Of a stretch of DNA of 49,825 nucleotides, positions 42,293 to 49,671 are shown piece after piece. Position numbers and translations under genes: made by a program. Source of the DNA: Oscillospiraceae bacterium (GTDB lineage Bacteria; Bacillota; Clostridia; Oscillospirales; CAG-272); the NCBI GenBank assembly GCA_015064685.1, contig SVRT01000016.1:1-49825 (forward strand). The letters are read 5' to 3'. Below the pieces are notes generated by a model. It had not been told where the DNA came from. It searched no databases and saw only the letters and a list, made by a program, of their open reading frames with translations. The number at the start of each line of letters is the position of its first letter. The first letter of the stretch is position 1.

Positions 42293-42322
42293 GAGGGCTG
42301 ACGAAATCAATCGTCAGCCCTC
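42293..42322 (+). terminator. Hairpin after trkA
   Basis: Perfect 12-bp stem GAGGGCTGACGA/TCGTCAGCCCTC with an AATCAA loop, 35 bases after the trkA stop. There is no T-run, so termination is likely but weaker. Confidence 0.55.
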
Positions 42323-42361
42323 ACAAGTTGGCGTAACATAGTAATCTATATGATCTATTAG

Positions 42362-42422
42362 GACAGGACTCGAACTAATTCCAAGGTCTGCGACCTTGGA
42401 GACGGGTTCGAGTGAGACTGTC
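42362..42422. repeat. tRNA T-arm-like inverted repeat next to tRNA-Pro
   Basis: A 61-nt foldback: GACAG (42362-42366) pairs with CTGTC (42418-42422), ACTCGAAC with GTTCGAGT, and CCAAGGTC with GACCTTGG around a TGC loop. The first 14 bases, GACAGGACTCGAAC, are identical to the T-arm segment of the tRNA-Pro gene at 42481-42494. It may be a tRNA remnant, or an inverted duplication of a tRNA T-arm. Confidence 0.65.
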
Positions 42423-42431
42423 AATTCGGGC

Positions 42432-42472
42432 AAAAATCAAAAGGAGAGGCAAGCCTCTCCTTTTGATTTTTG
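42432..42472. terminator. Bidirectional terminator at the 3' end of tRNA-Pro
   Basis: Nearly 40-bp palindrome with 19-bp arms (AAAAATCAAAAGGAGAGGC and its complement) around an AA loop. On the minus strand it follows directly after the tRNA-Pro CCA end and closes with a T-rich tract. Confidence 0.85.
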
Positions 42473-42546
42473 GTCGAAGTGACAGGACTCGAACCTGCAG
42501 CATCTAGCTCCCAAAGCTAGCGCGCTACCAATTGCGCCACACCTCG
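42471..42546 (-). tRNA. tRNA-Pro (anticodon UGG)
   Basis: 76-nt cloverleaf on the minus strand. The acceptor CGAGGTG pairs with CACTTCG with one G-U. The anticodon stem CTAGC/GCTAG carries the loop TTTGGGA with anticodon TGG. The T-arm contains GTTCGAGTCC, and a genomically encoded CCA ends the gene (42473-42471). The D-arm reads GGCGCAATTGGTAGCGC. The 5' end at 42546 is continuous with a tandem array whose units begin with the same bases. Confidence 0.95.
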
Positions 42547-42870
42547 ATAATTTTGTTTTGTTTTTCGCGAAGCGTTTTTTGCCCGCGGGTGCTACCCGCC
42601 GCCACACCTCGATAATATTGTTTTGTTTTTCGCGAAGCGTTTTTTGCCCGCGGGTGCTACCCGCCGCCACACCTCGATAATATTGTTTTGTTTTTCGCGA
42701 AGCGTTTTTTGCCCGCGGGTGCTACCCGCCGCCACACCTCGATAATATTGTTTTGTTTTTCGCGAAGCGTTTTTGCCCGCGGGTGCTACCCGCCGCCACA
42801 CCTCGATAATATTGTTTTATTTTTCGCGAAGCGTTTTTTGCTCGCGGGTGCTACCCGCCGCCACACCTCG
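42538..42870 (-). repeat. Five tandem 65-bp units in register with the tRNA-Pro 5' end
   Basis: On the minus strand, units begin at 42870, 42805, 42741, 42676 and 42611 with CGAGGTGTGGCG, identical to the first 12 bases of tRNA-Pro, and the tRNA itself begins at 42546, the next register. Four units are 65 bp and one 64 bp. Each continues GCGGGTAGCACCCGC, resembling the tRNA D-arm and able to form a GCGGGT/ACCCGC hairpin, then an A-rich spacer containing CGCTTCGCG. Only a few bases differ among copies. A reading frame through them is a by-product of the repeat. Confidence 0.9.
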
Positions 42871-42899
42871 ATGTATTCATTTATTCTCAACGCTCAATC

Positions 42900-42928
42900 A
42901 TTATATCAAATATCTCTCCGTTTGTCAA
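42900..42928 (-). promoter_or_regulatory. Perfect consensus promoter for the tRNA-Pro transcript
   Basis: Minus-strand TTGACA (42928-42923), a 17-bp spacer and TATAAT (42905-42900). Transcription would start near 42893 and pass through all five repeat units before reaching tRNA-Pro, giving a 5' leader of about 350 nt. This is very long for a tRNA. Confidence 0.85.
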
Positions 42929-43054
42929 GCGATTTTTTTCCAACAATTATTATATTTCATCCAATTTTTTGTATGCATAAATTATTTTTTCCACGGCAAA
43001 ATAATATCAGCCCACAATATCGGGCGTATTTTAACACTTTCGAGGTTTATAACT

Positions 43055-43273
43055 ATGATAATAGACAGAATAGCACTTATTCTCACTGTTATCGGCGCTC
43101 TCAACTGGGGAAGCATAGGAATCTTCAATTTTGACATCGTCGCGTGGATCTGCGGCGGTCCTATGTCGGTAGTCAGCAGAATTGTATATACGATCGTAGC
43201 TCTTGCGGGAGTATGGTGTATTTCACTTATATTCCGAGCAAGAGAAAGCTTTGATGCAATCGGAGAGAGCTGA
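43055..43273 (+). CDS. DUF378 small membrane protein (YuzA-like)
   Basis: 72 residues with two membrane helices (about 5-24 and 40-62). The signature IGALNWGSIGIFNFDIVAW is typical of DUF378. Function unknown; the family is often found in Gram-positive bacteria as single small genes. The start at 43055 is preceded by GAGGT; an upstream in-frame extension would run into the tandem repeats and is not supported. A terminator follows. Confidence 0.9.
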   Translation: MIIDRIALILTVIGALNWGSIGIFNFDIVAWICGGPMSVVSRIVYTIVALAGVWCISLIFRARESFDAIGES

Positions 43274-43300
43274 TCATACGACACCAAGATCAATCAAGCG

Positions 43301-43332
43301 GTCAGTCGGACTTCGGTCCGACTGACTTTTTG
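43301..43332 (+). terminator. Intrinsic terminator of the DUF378 gene
   Basis: Perfect 11-bp stem GTCAGTCGGAC/GTCCGACTGAC with a very stable TTCG tetraloop, followed by TTTTTT. Confidence 0.95.
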
Positions 43333-43369
43333 TGTTTGGCAGATATTTTTTCTTTTTTCTCCCTTGATT

Positions 43370-43399
43370 GCATAAACATGAATACAAAGGGTAAAAAAT
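43370..43399 (+). promoter_or_regulatory. Candidate forespore sigma-F-type promoter
   Basis: GCATA (43370-43374), a 15-bp spacer and GGTAAAAAAT (43390-43399). This resembles the Bacillus sigma-F consensus (GYWTA, about 15 bp, GGnnAnAnTW) with one mismatch in the -10 box. It lies about 75 bp before the SpoIIQ-like gene, which in Bacillus is a sigma-F target. A GC-rich foldback (ACCAC with GTGGT, CGGGG with CCCCG) follows at about 43412-43441. Confidence 0.45.
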
Positions 43400-43472
43400 A
43401 TGTCTGTAACCACCGGGGAAGATGCACCCCGCCGCATGTGGTACTAGACATAATATAAAAGGAGAATTGAAA

Positions 43473-44207
43473 ATGTTGAAAAAGTTCAAGGAAAAATGCA
43501 AATCACTCTCGCGCAATCGCGCGGCGGTAGTCACCTTTGTAGTGATCCTTTTGGCGCTGACCGTAGTGCTTTCGGTAAGCATTGCGAACAACCGCGCAAA
43601 GAAGAAGTACGCCATCGACGAGAACGACACAAATGCCCAGACGTCGTCAGGGCAGACAAATGAGACCGAGCCGCCTCTTGAGGACGGCACAGTCGAAGCC
43701 CCCACGCATCAGGGAACAGAAAAGCCCGTTTCGGGTGACGTTGAGGAATTCGAGCTTTCGCTTCCCGCCAACGGCGTGATCGCAAAGGGACACGACTCGA
43801 CTATCCAGGTCTGGTCGGAAACTATGGGCGACTACAGGATCCACCTCGGCATCGACATCGCCACAGAGGATGGCGCGCCTGTGTACGCGGCGGCAGACGG
43901 AAAGGTCTCAAAGATCTGGGACGATGCTCTTATGGGAAGATGTGTAGCGATCTCTCACGACGGAGAGGTCTATACCTTCTATAAGAACCTCGACACAACG
44001 CTGACAAGCGGAATTGAGGAGGGAGCAGAGGTCAAGCGTGGCGATCAGATAGGTACCGTTGGCGATACAGCCATCGCAGAGCTTGCAGACGAGCCCCACG
44101 TCCACGTCGAAATGACAGTCAACGGTCTCGCCGTAGACCCCAGAGAATACCTGAGCGCAGAAGCACAGAAGTCTCTCGCACAGAACGATAAGAACGCAGG
44201 TAAGTAA
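43473..44207 (+). CDS. SpoIIQ-like membrane-anchored M23 (LytM) domain protein
   Basis: 244 residues with a basic start, one membrane helix (about 18-38), a flexible acidic linker and a C-terminal LytM domain. Zinc ligands H124 and D128 (HLGIDIA) and the HxH pair H209/H211 (PHVHVEM) are present. The histidine normally found in the YxHL position is replaced: the sequence reads YKNLD (170-174). That and the size and layout are typical of SpoIIQ, which forms a channel with SpoIIIAH across the forespore membranes. Peptidase activity is uncertain. AAAGGAG precedes ATG 43473. A general M23 endopeptidase is the alternative. Confidence 0.78.
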   Translation: MLKKFKEKCKSLSRNRAAVVTFVVILLALTVVLSVSIANNRAKKKYAIDENDTNAQTSSGQTNETEPPLEDGTVEAPTHQGTEKPVSGDVEEFELSLPANGVIAKGHDSTIQVWSETMGDYRIHLGIDIATEDGAPVYAAADGKVSKIWDDALMGRCVAISHDGEVYTFYKNLDTTLTSGIEEGAEVKRGDQIGTVGDTAIAELADEPHVHVEMTVNGLAVDPREYLSAEAQKSLAQNDKNAGK

Positions 44208-44217
44208 TCTTAAAGCG

Positions 44218-44248
44218 TCTCCGCCTCGTACGAGGCGGAGATCTTTTT
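44218..44248 (+). terminator. Intrinsic terminator of the M23 gene
   Basis: Perfect 10-bp stem TCTCCGCCTC/GAGGCGGAGA with a GTAC loop, then TCTTTTTG, 10 bases after the stop. Confidence 0.9.
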
Positions 44249-44269
44249 GTCTGAATCAGGCGCGGAACA

Positions 44270-45130
44270 TCAGCCGCTGATCGTACCCGTAACCGTGATC
44301 ACAGCCTGCCCGGGAGTCACGCTCCACGCGCCGCTGTCAGGGTCCTGCACGTATGTTGCCGCAGGAACGGTGACAGCGCCGGGTGCGCTTGAGAACTCGC
44401 CCGAGGTGGAATTATAGGTGTAATCAACTCCCGCCGTCCAAGCGACACCGTTGTATGTCACGCTGATCGGATCAAGGATCGGATCAAAGGTGTCGGTAAC
44501 GGTAACGTTATCGGTCGCAACGGTTGCCGTGTTGCCGTAATTGAGAATGGTGAGAGTATAGGTCACCTGACCGTCAGCCCCGATGACAACAGGAGTGATC
44601 GCCTTCGTTATATCAAGCCTCGGAGTCTCTCCGACAGTCACGGTAGCGGAATCGCTTAGGGGAGCCGTAAGACCGCCACCGGTCAAGGTGGCAGTGTTCA
44701 CGATCTGACCGTCTGCTCCAAGCGGAGCAAATTCATTCACCTCAGCGCGGTAAACAACAGTCAGTACACTGTTTGCGGGAAGAGAAAGACCCGAAACCGT
44801 CAATGGCGGAGCCACCGAAATAGCCGTTGCAGGCTGCAAAACTCCGTCAATATAATAGCTCAAAGAGCCCTCCGTAAAGGTGAGAGGCGTAACTGTGCCC
44901 GTTCCGAAGGCGTACGCGCCGAGATCGTCGGACAGAGTAAGCGCGCTGTACGCGCGATCTCCCGAATTAACAACGTTGACAATATAGATAACGCTGCCGT
45001 TAGGCTCGTAGGTCACAGATAACGCATCCTTTGTCAGGGTCAGCGTCTCGGGAATCTCACCCGTAACAATATTTGAATTGACAACACTGCCGCGATAGGT
45101 CAGTGTCGCCTGATTTGTAAAGGTCGCCAT
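44270..45130 (-). CDS. DUF11-repeat protein without signal peptide
   Basis: 286 residues, rich in threonine, valine, alanine and glycine. It holds two to three beta-sandwich repeats of the DUF11 type (VTYEPNGSVIYIVNVVNSGD and GADGQVTYTLTILNYGNTAT are the equivalent strands). It begins directly ATFTNQATLTYRG, with no secretion signal, membrane helix or sorting motif. Such folds are usually surface or spore-coat proteins. The lack of a signal and the neighbouring SpoIIQ-like gene make a mother-cell spore-layer protein possible. AAGGAG precedes ATG 45130. Confidence 0.75.
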   Translation of the reverse strand: MATFTNQATLTYRGSVVNSNIVTGEIPETLTLTKDALSVTYEPNGSVIYIVNVVNSGDRAYSALTLSDDLGAYAFGTGTVTPLTFTEGSLSYYIDGVLQPATAISVAPPLTVSGLSLPANSVLTVVYRAEVNEFAPLGADGQIVNTATLTGGGLTAPLSDSATVTVGETPRLDITKAITPVVIGADGQVTYTLTILNYGNTATVATDNVTVTDTFDPILDPISVTYNGVAWTAGVDYTYNSTSGEFSSAPGAVTVPAATYVQDPDSGAWSVTPGQAVITVTGTISG

Positions 45131-45199
45131 AACATTTCTCCTTGTGTTATTGAGAATCACTTCTCAATAAATTATATGTCGAAATATGCCCAAACGTGT

Positions 45200-45706
45200 C
45201 AAATTGCGGTTTATAGGGGACGCGAGGGGATGCGCGTGGGGGACTTTTCCAGGGAAAAAAGTCCCCCACACCCCCAAAACCCCAAAGCAAATTATATGCA
45301 AGTTAAGACGGTTTATCTATCTAAACCGTGTCGCACCTGCATAGTCCCACTGCTATCGTGTTGCAAGTGTATTTAAAATTGTTTGAAAGGCTTTCTTTAA
45401 CTTAGTTTTTCTTTATGGTTAAAGTTTTTTATCGGCTGGGTTTAACACCCTATCAATACAAAAACGTCAGTGAGGGATTTTTTTAGCCGCTTGCGGCGAA
45501 TTTATGCAACGTGAAGTTGAACAAAGACATTTGTCAATTTGTTGCAAACAGCTGCTTGCAAGCAAGCAGTCCGAGTAATGTTCTCACCCTAAAAGGACCT
45601 AATATAAGGGGAGTTTTTGCGGAGCTTTTTTCAAAAAGCGACCCGCCGGAGGCACGCGTCCCCCGCTCCCCCGCTCCCCCGCCTCACCGACAAATCAAAA
45701 TTTGAA
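45200..45706 (+). repeat. Dispersed intergenic element E4 (complete, about 507 bp)
   Basis: A second copy of E3 with the same ends (CAAATTGCGGTTTATA at 45200-45215, GACAAATCAAAATTTGAA at 45689-45706) and high identity along the whole length. It carries about 80 bases at 45501-45580 where E3 has about 12, and that insert holds a perfect hairpin CTGCTTGC-AA-GCAAGCAG. A main hairpin differs from E3 by a paired change (G-C to A-T), keeping the stem. It lies between the DUF11 and cyclophilin genes and has no coding potential. Confidence 0.9.
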
Positions 45707-45711
45707 TTAGA

Positions 45712-45743
45712 AACCCCCCACCTCTCAAGCGAGGTGGGGGGTT
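45712..45743 (-). terminator. Terminator of the cyclophilin operon
   Basis: Perfect 13-bp stem AACCCCCCACCTC/GAGGTGGGGGGTT with a 6-base loop, directly after the cyclophilin stop on the minus strand, followed by a TTTCTAATT tract. Confidence 0.85.
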
Positions 45744-45749
45744 GATTGG

Positions 45750-46250
45750 TTATTCAACTATTTCAACCTTTTCTATAACGACGGGAACTCTCGGAACGTC
45801 GTCGTACCAGCCGCGGCTGCAGGTCTGCACGTTAGCGATCTTATCAACGACGTCGATACCGTCGACTACCTTACCGAATCCGGCATACTGACCGTCAAGG
45901 TGAGGAGCATCGCGATGCATGATAAAGAACTGGGAGGACGCGGAATTAGGTGCCATAGTTCTCGCCATCGAAAGCACTCCGCGAGTGTGTCGAAGATCGT
46001 TCTGCATAAAGCCGTTGGCGATGAATTCGCCCTTGATGCTTGCTGCCTCCTTCTGCTCAAAAGCCTCGTCAAAGCCGCCGCCCTGAATCATAAAGCCGTT
46101 GATAACGCGGTGGAAGATAAGGCCGGAGAAAAAGCCCTTCTCAACAAGGGAGAGGAAGTTCTCAACCGTAGCAGGAGCCTTTTCGGGGTAGAGCTCGGCG
46201 GTAATCGTGCCGAGGTCCTTGATAGTGAATTTAATTTTTGGATTGTTCAT
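45750..46250 (-). CDS. Peptidyl-prolyl cis-trans isomerase, cyclophilin type
   Basis: 166-residue cytoplasmic cyclophilin that speeds up proline isomerisation during folding. Typical motifs are LIFHRVINGFMIQGG and, in the central sheet, NSASSQFFIMHRD followed by HLDGQYAGFGKV. The usual tryptophan of the cyclosporin site is not seen at the HLDGQY position. No signal peptide. ATGA overlap with mrnC upstream shows translational coupling. Confidence 0.95.
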   Translation of the reverse strand: MNNPKIKFTIKDLGTITAELYPEKAPATVENFLSLVEKGFFSGLIFHRVINGFMIQGGGFDEAFEQKEAASIKGEFIANGFMQNDLRHTRGVLSMARTMAPNSASSQFFIMHRDAPHLDGQYAGFGKVVDGIDVVDKIANVQTCSRGWYDDVPRVPVVIEKVEIVE

Positions 46251-46648
46251 TGTTTTGTCTCCGTTTCCTGTATATTTTCATCATTTTTGTAAGCCATATA
46301 AAAGAGGTAGTCTATTCTGTCATACCGCCCGAGCAGGTGAAGGTAACCGAAAAGCACCTCCATACCGGTAGCGGCGCGGTACTGCGACATAGTCGCGCTC
46401 TTGGGTACGTTTCCGCCCGACATATTCCGTCCGCGCTTATAGACGAGAGCTTCCTCCTCGTCAAGCAGTGGAATTATTCTGTGCATGGCGTCAGCCTGCT
46501 CACTTGCCTTAACGTATGTAAGTGAGGCGCGGTTGAGATTGCCCGAGCCCGAAATGCCGTCCCTGACAAGCTTTTCTCTTACCCTTATCTCAAGCACACT
46601 GTCTCCGAGATATGCAAGAGCCTCCGTAGATATTTCCTTAATGTTCAC
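46247..46648 (-). CDS. mrnC: Mini-ribonuclease III
   Basis: 133-residue RNase III-fold protein without a double-stranded RNA-binding domain. It matures 23S rRNA ends in Gram-positive bacteria. The signature AYLGDSVLEIRVREKL contains the catalytic acids. EEALVYKRGRN, PKSATMSQYRAATGMEVL and GYLHLLGR complete the family pattern. The start is taken as GTG 46648 with GGAGAG upstream; a TTG further upstream would precede that site. It lies between a TIM-barrel epimerase gene and the cyclophilin gene, an unusual setting, since mrnC often sits with cysS. Confidence 0.92.
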   Translation of the reverse strand: MNIKEISTEALAYLGDSVLEIRVREKLVRDGISGSGNLNRASLTYVKASEQADAMHRIIPLLDEEEALVYKRGRNMSGGNVPKSATMSQYRAATGMEVLFGYLHLLGRYDRIDYLFYMAYKNDENIQETETKQ

Positions 46649-46661
46649 GTCTGTCTCTCCG

Positions 46662-47393
46662 TTATTTTTCAATTGATCGCAAATAATTCATGCAACGAGT
46701 GACCTCCTCAAGCCCCGTGGGGGAGAGAGTCTCACTCTCAACCACCATCTTAAAGCCCAGCCTCTCGCTCGCCTCAATAACTGCCTTGACGGGAGCCTTG
46801 CCCTCACCGAGAGCCATACCCTTACCGCCCATAAATCCGTCCTTGAGGTGGATCACGCTGATCCTGTCCTTGAGTCTTTCAAGCACACGGACGGGGTCAA
46901 GACCTGCGTTGAATGCCCAATAGGTGTCTATCTCAAACTCAATATCGGTATTTCTCTCGATCTCGGAGTGGATCGTCGAGCCCCAGGGCATCAGAGCAAA
47001 CTCGTGCGAATGATTGTGGTAGCCCAGCTTGATCCCCTCAGCCTCGAATATCGGCTTTGCGAAATTCATCACGCTACAGAAGTCGTGTATCTTTTCAAGA
47101 GTAGAAAGATCAGCTCCGGGAACTATGTAATTGGGGTTTCCGAGCTCTCTGTGATACCTGAGCGTCTCCATGATCCTCGTGGGGCGTAGATCGTCAAGAG
47201 CGGAATGAGTGCCCGAGATCTCAAGGCCGTAATTTTGAAGCATCGCCTTTACGTCAGCCGCACTGTGACCGAAGAAGCCGGCAAACTCAACGAATCTGTA
47301 GCCGATCTTTGCAACCGCTTCAAGCGAGGCGGCAAGATCCTTGTCAGTAATGTCGCGTATGCTGTAAAGCTGAAGACCGTAGCTGTTTTTCAT
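46662..47393 (-). CDS. Sugar phosphate isomerase/epimerase (xylose-isomerase-like TIM barrel)
   Basis: 243 residues of the AP-endonuclease-2/TIM-barrel family. Metal-binding residues are visible in GYHNHSHEF, EIDTYWAF, IHLKDG and the final VESET strand. The enzyme probably isomerises a ketose or similar sugar. The start is ATG 47393 or 47399, both just after AAAGGAG; I prefer 47393 for spacing. First gene of a minus-strand operon with mrnC and the cyclophilin. A TATAAT at 47421-47416 (minus strand) is close to the start; no convincing -35 was seen. Confidence 0.88.
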   Translation of the reverse strand: MKNSYGLQLYSIRDITDKDLAASLEAVAKIGYRFVEFAGFFGHSAADVKAMLQNYGLEISGTHSALDDLRPTRIMETLRYHRELGNPNYIVPGADLSTLEKIHDFCSVMNFAKPIFEAEGIKLGYHNHSHEFALMPWGSTIHSEIERNTDIEFEIDTYWAFNAGLDPVRVLERLKDRISVIHLKDGFMGGKGMALGEGKAPVKAVIEASERLGFKMVVESETLSPTGLEEVTRCMNYLRSIEK

Positions 47394-47525
47394 TTTCATT
47401 CGCTCCTTTTGCGCCATTATAGATCAATTGTACCACATTTTGACAGGATTAGCAACACTTTAAGCGAAAAATCAAGCAAAAGTTTAAGAAAAAGACCGAA
47501 AAATAATAAATATTTCAAATTGTAC

Positions 47526-47554
47526 TTGATTTTTCCGTCAAATAATTATATAAT
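47526..47554 (+). promoter_or_regulatory. Promoter of asnS
   Basis: TTGATT (47526-47531), a 17-bp spacer and TATAAT (47549-47554). The leader is about 45 nt, too short for a T-box riboswitch. Confidence 0.85.
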
Positions 47555-47604
47555 GATATGTAATAGTTTTTTAGAACACTTTTTCACATAAAGGATAGAG
47601 AAAA

Positions 47605-48999
<1,395 letters not shown>

Positions 49000-49006
49000 T
49001 AAAAAC

Positions 49007-49033
49007 GGGGAGAAGATATCTTCTCCCCTTGCA
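49007..49033 (+). terminator. Terminator after asnS
   Basis: Perfect 11-bp palindrome GGGGAGAAGA-TATC-TTCTCCCC, then TTGCATT. The T-run is weak, so read-through into the next gene, 26 bases on, is possible. Confidence 0.6.
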
Positions 49034-49054
49034 TTATACAAAGAAGGAAACAAA

Positions 49055-49636
49055 ATGATAAACGTAATTCCCGGCGAAAAAAAGGAAATAGTCCTGTCGA
49101 TAAGAACGGCAGTAATAGACCCCGAGCAGGATATGCCCAACGGCGAGGATATTCTCGCAATGATGAAGCGGATAGTAGACGGTGAAAATGTCGGAGATGA
49201 TGAGATAAACGACCTACTCGGCGAGGAAGAGCCCACCGAAATGGAGCTCAGCACCGAAGCTGTAGCAGAGATAAGCAAGAACGGATGCATAGAAATATCC
49301 TACTTTGAGAACGAGGATGACGATATGCTCAAAACGCTCTCAAAGATCATCTTCTCGCAAAGCGACCCCGACCTCGTCGTGATGACCAAGGAGGGTGCAA
49401 TGCGCGCGATCCTCTCCTTTGAGGAAGGGAAGACCCACATCTGCACCTACGATACACCGTTTATGCCGATAAAGGTCTACGTCACTGCAAGCCGAGTCGA
49501 TAACAGACTGCTTACGGACGGATATCTCAAGCTCTGCTATGTGCTTATCCTTAACGACACCCCTCCGCAGCATTTCACAGTAGAGGTAAAGGTCAAGGAA
49601 GCAGCATCCGACCCACTCAAGGAAATATTTTCATAA
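49055..49636 (+). CDS. DUF1934 calycin-like protein (YwiB family) with N-terminal extension
   Basis: 193 residues. The C-terminal two-thirds match DUF1934: MTKEGAMRAILSFEEGKTHIC, YDTPFMPIKVYV and GYLKLCYVLILND form the beta-barrel strands. The typical family length is about 140 residues. Here about 50 residues of acidic sequence (DPEQDMPNGED up to LGEEEPTEMELS) are inserted near the N-terminus. Function unknown. An AGAAGGAA site precedes the ATG. A terminator follows. Confidence 0.75.
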   Translation: MINVIPGEKKEIVLSIRTAVIDPEQDMPNGEDILAMMKRIVDGENVGDDEINDLLGEEEPTEMELSTEAVAEISKNGCIEISYFENEDDDMLKTLSKIIFSQSDPDLVVMTKEGAMRAILSFEEGKTHICTYDTPFMPIKVYVTASRVDNRLLTDGYLKLCYVLILNDTPPQHFTVEVKVKEAASDPLKEIFS

Positions 49637-49641
49637 TACTT

Positions 49642-49670
49642 AAATCCCCCTCCTCGGGGGATTTTCTCTT
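49642..49670 (+). terminator. Intrinsic terminator of the DUF1934 gene
   Basis: Stem AAATCCCCC/GGGGGATTT with a TCCTC loop, followed by T-rich sequence, 6 bases after the stop. Confidence 0.9.
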
Positions 49671-49671
49671 T

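Noticed and set aside
42362..42546. Active integration site at tRNA-Pro
   Set aside because: Only 14 bases of the T-arm are repeated, 119 bp away, inside a foldback. No integrase or island genes lie next to it.
42592..42801. A 69-codon minus-strand reading frame through the tandem repeats
   Set aside because: It only repeats the 65-bp unit in shifting frames, has no ribosome site and no family resemblance. It is a by-product of the repeat array.
42538..42870. Tandem repeats as a CRISPR array
   Set aside because: The units are contiguous 65-bp copies with no unique spacers and no cas genes nearby.
47555..47604. T-box riboswitch ahead of asnS
   Set aside because: The predicted leader is about 45 nt with no specifier loop, antiterminator bulge or terminator.
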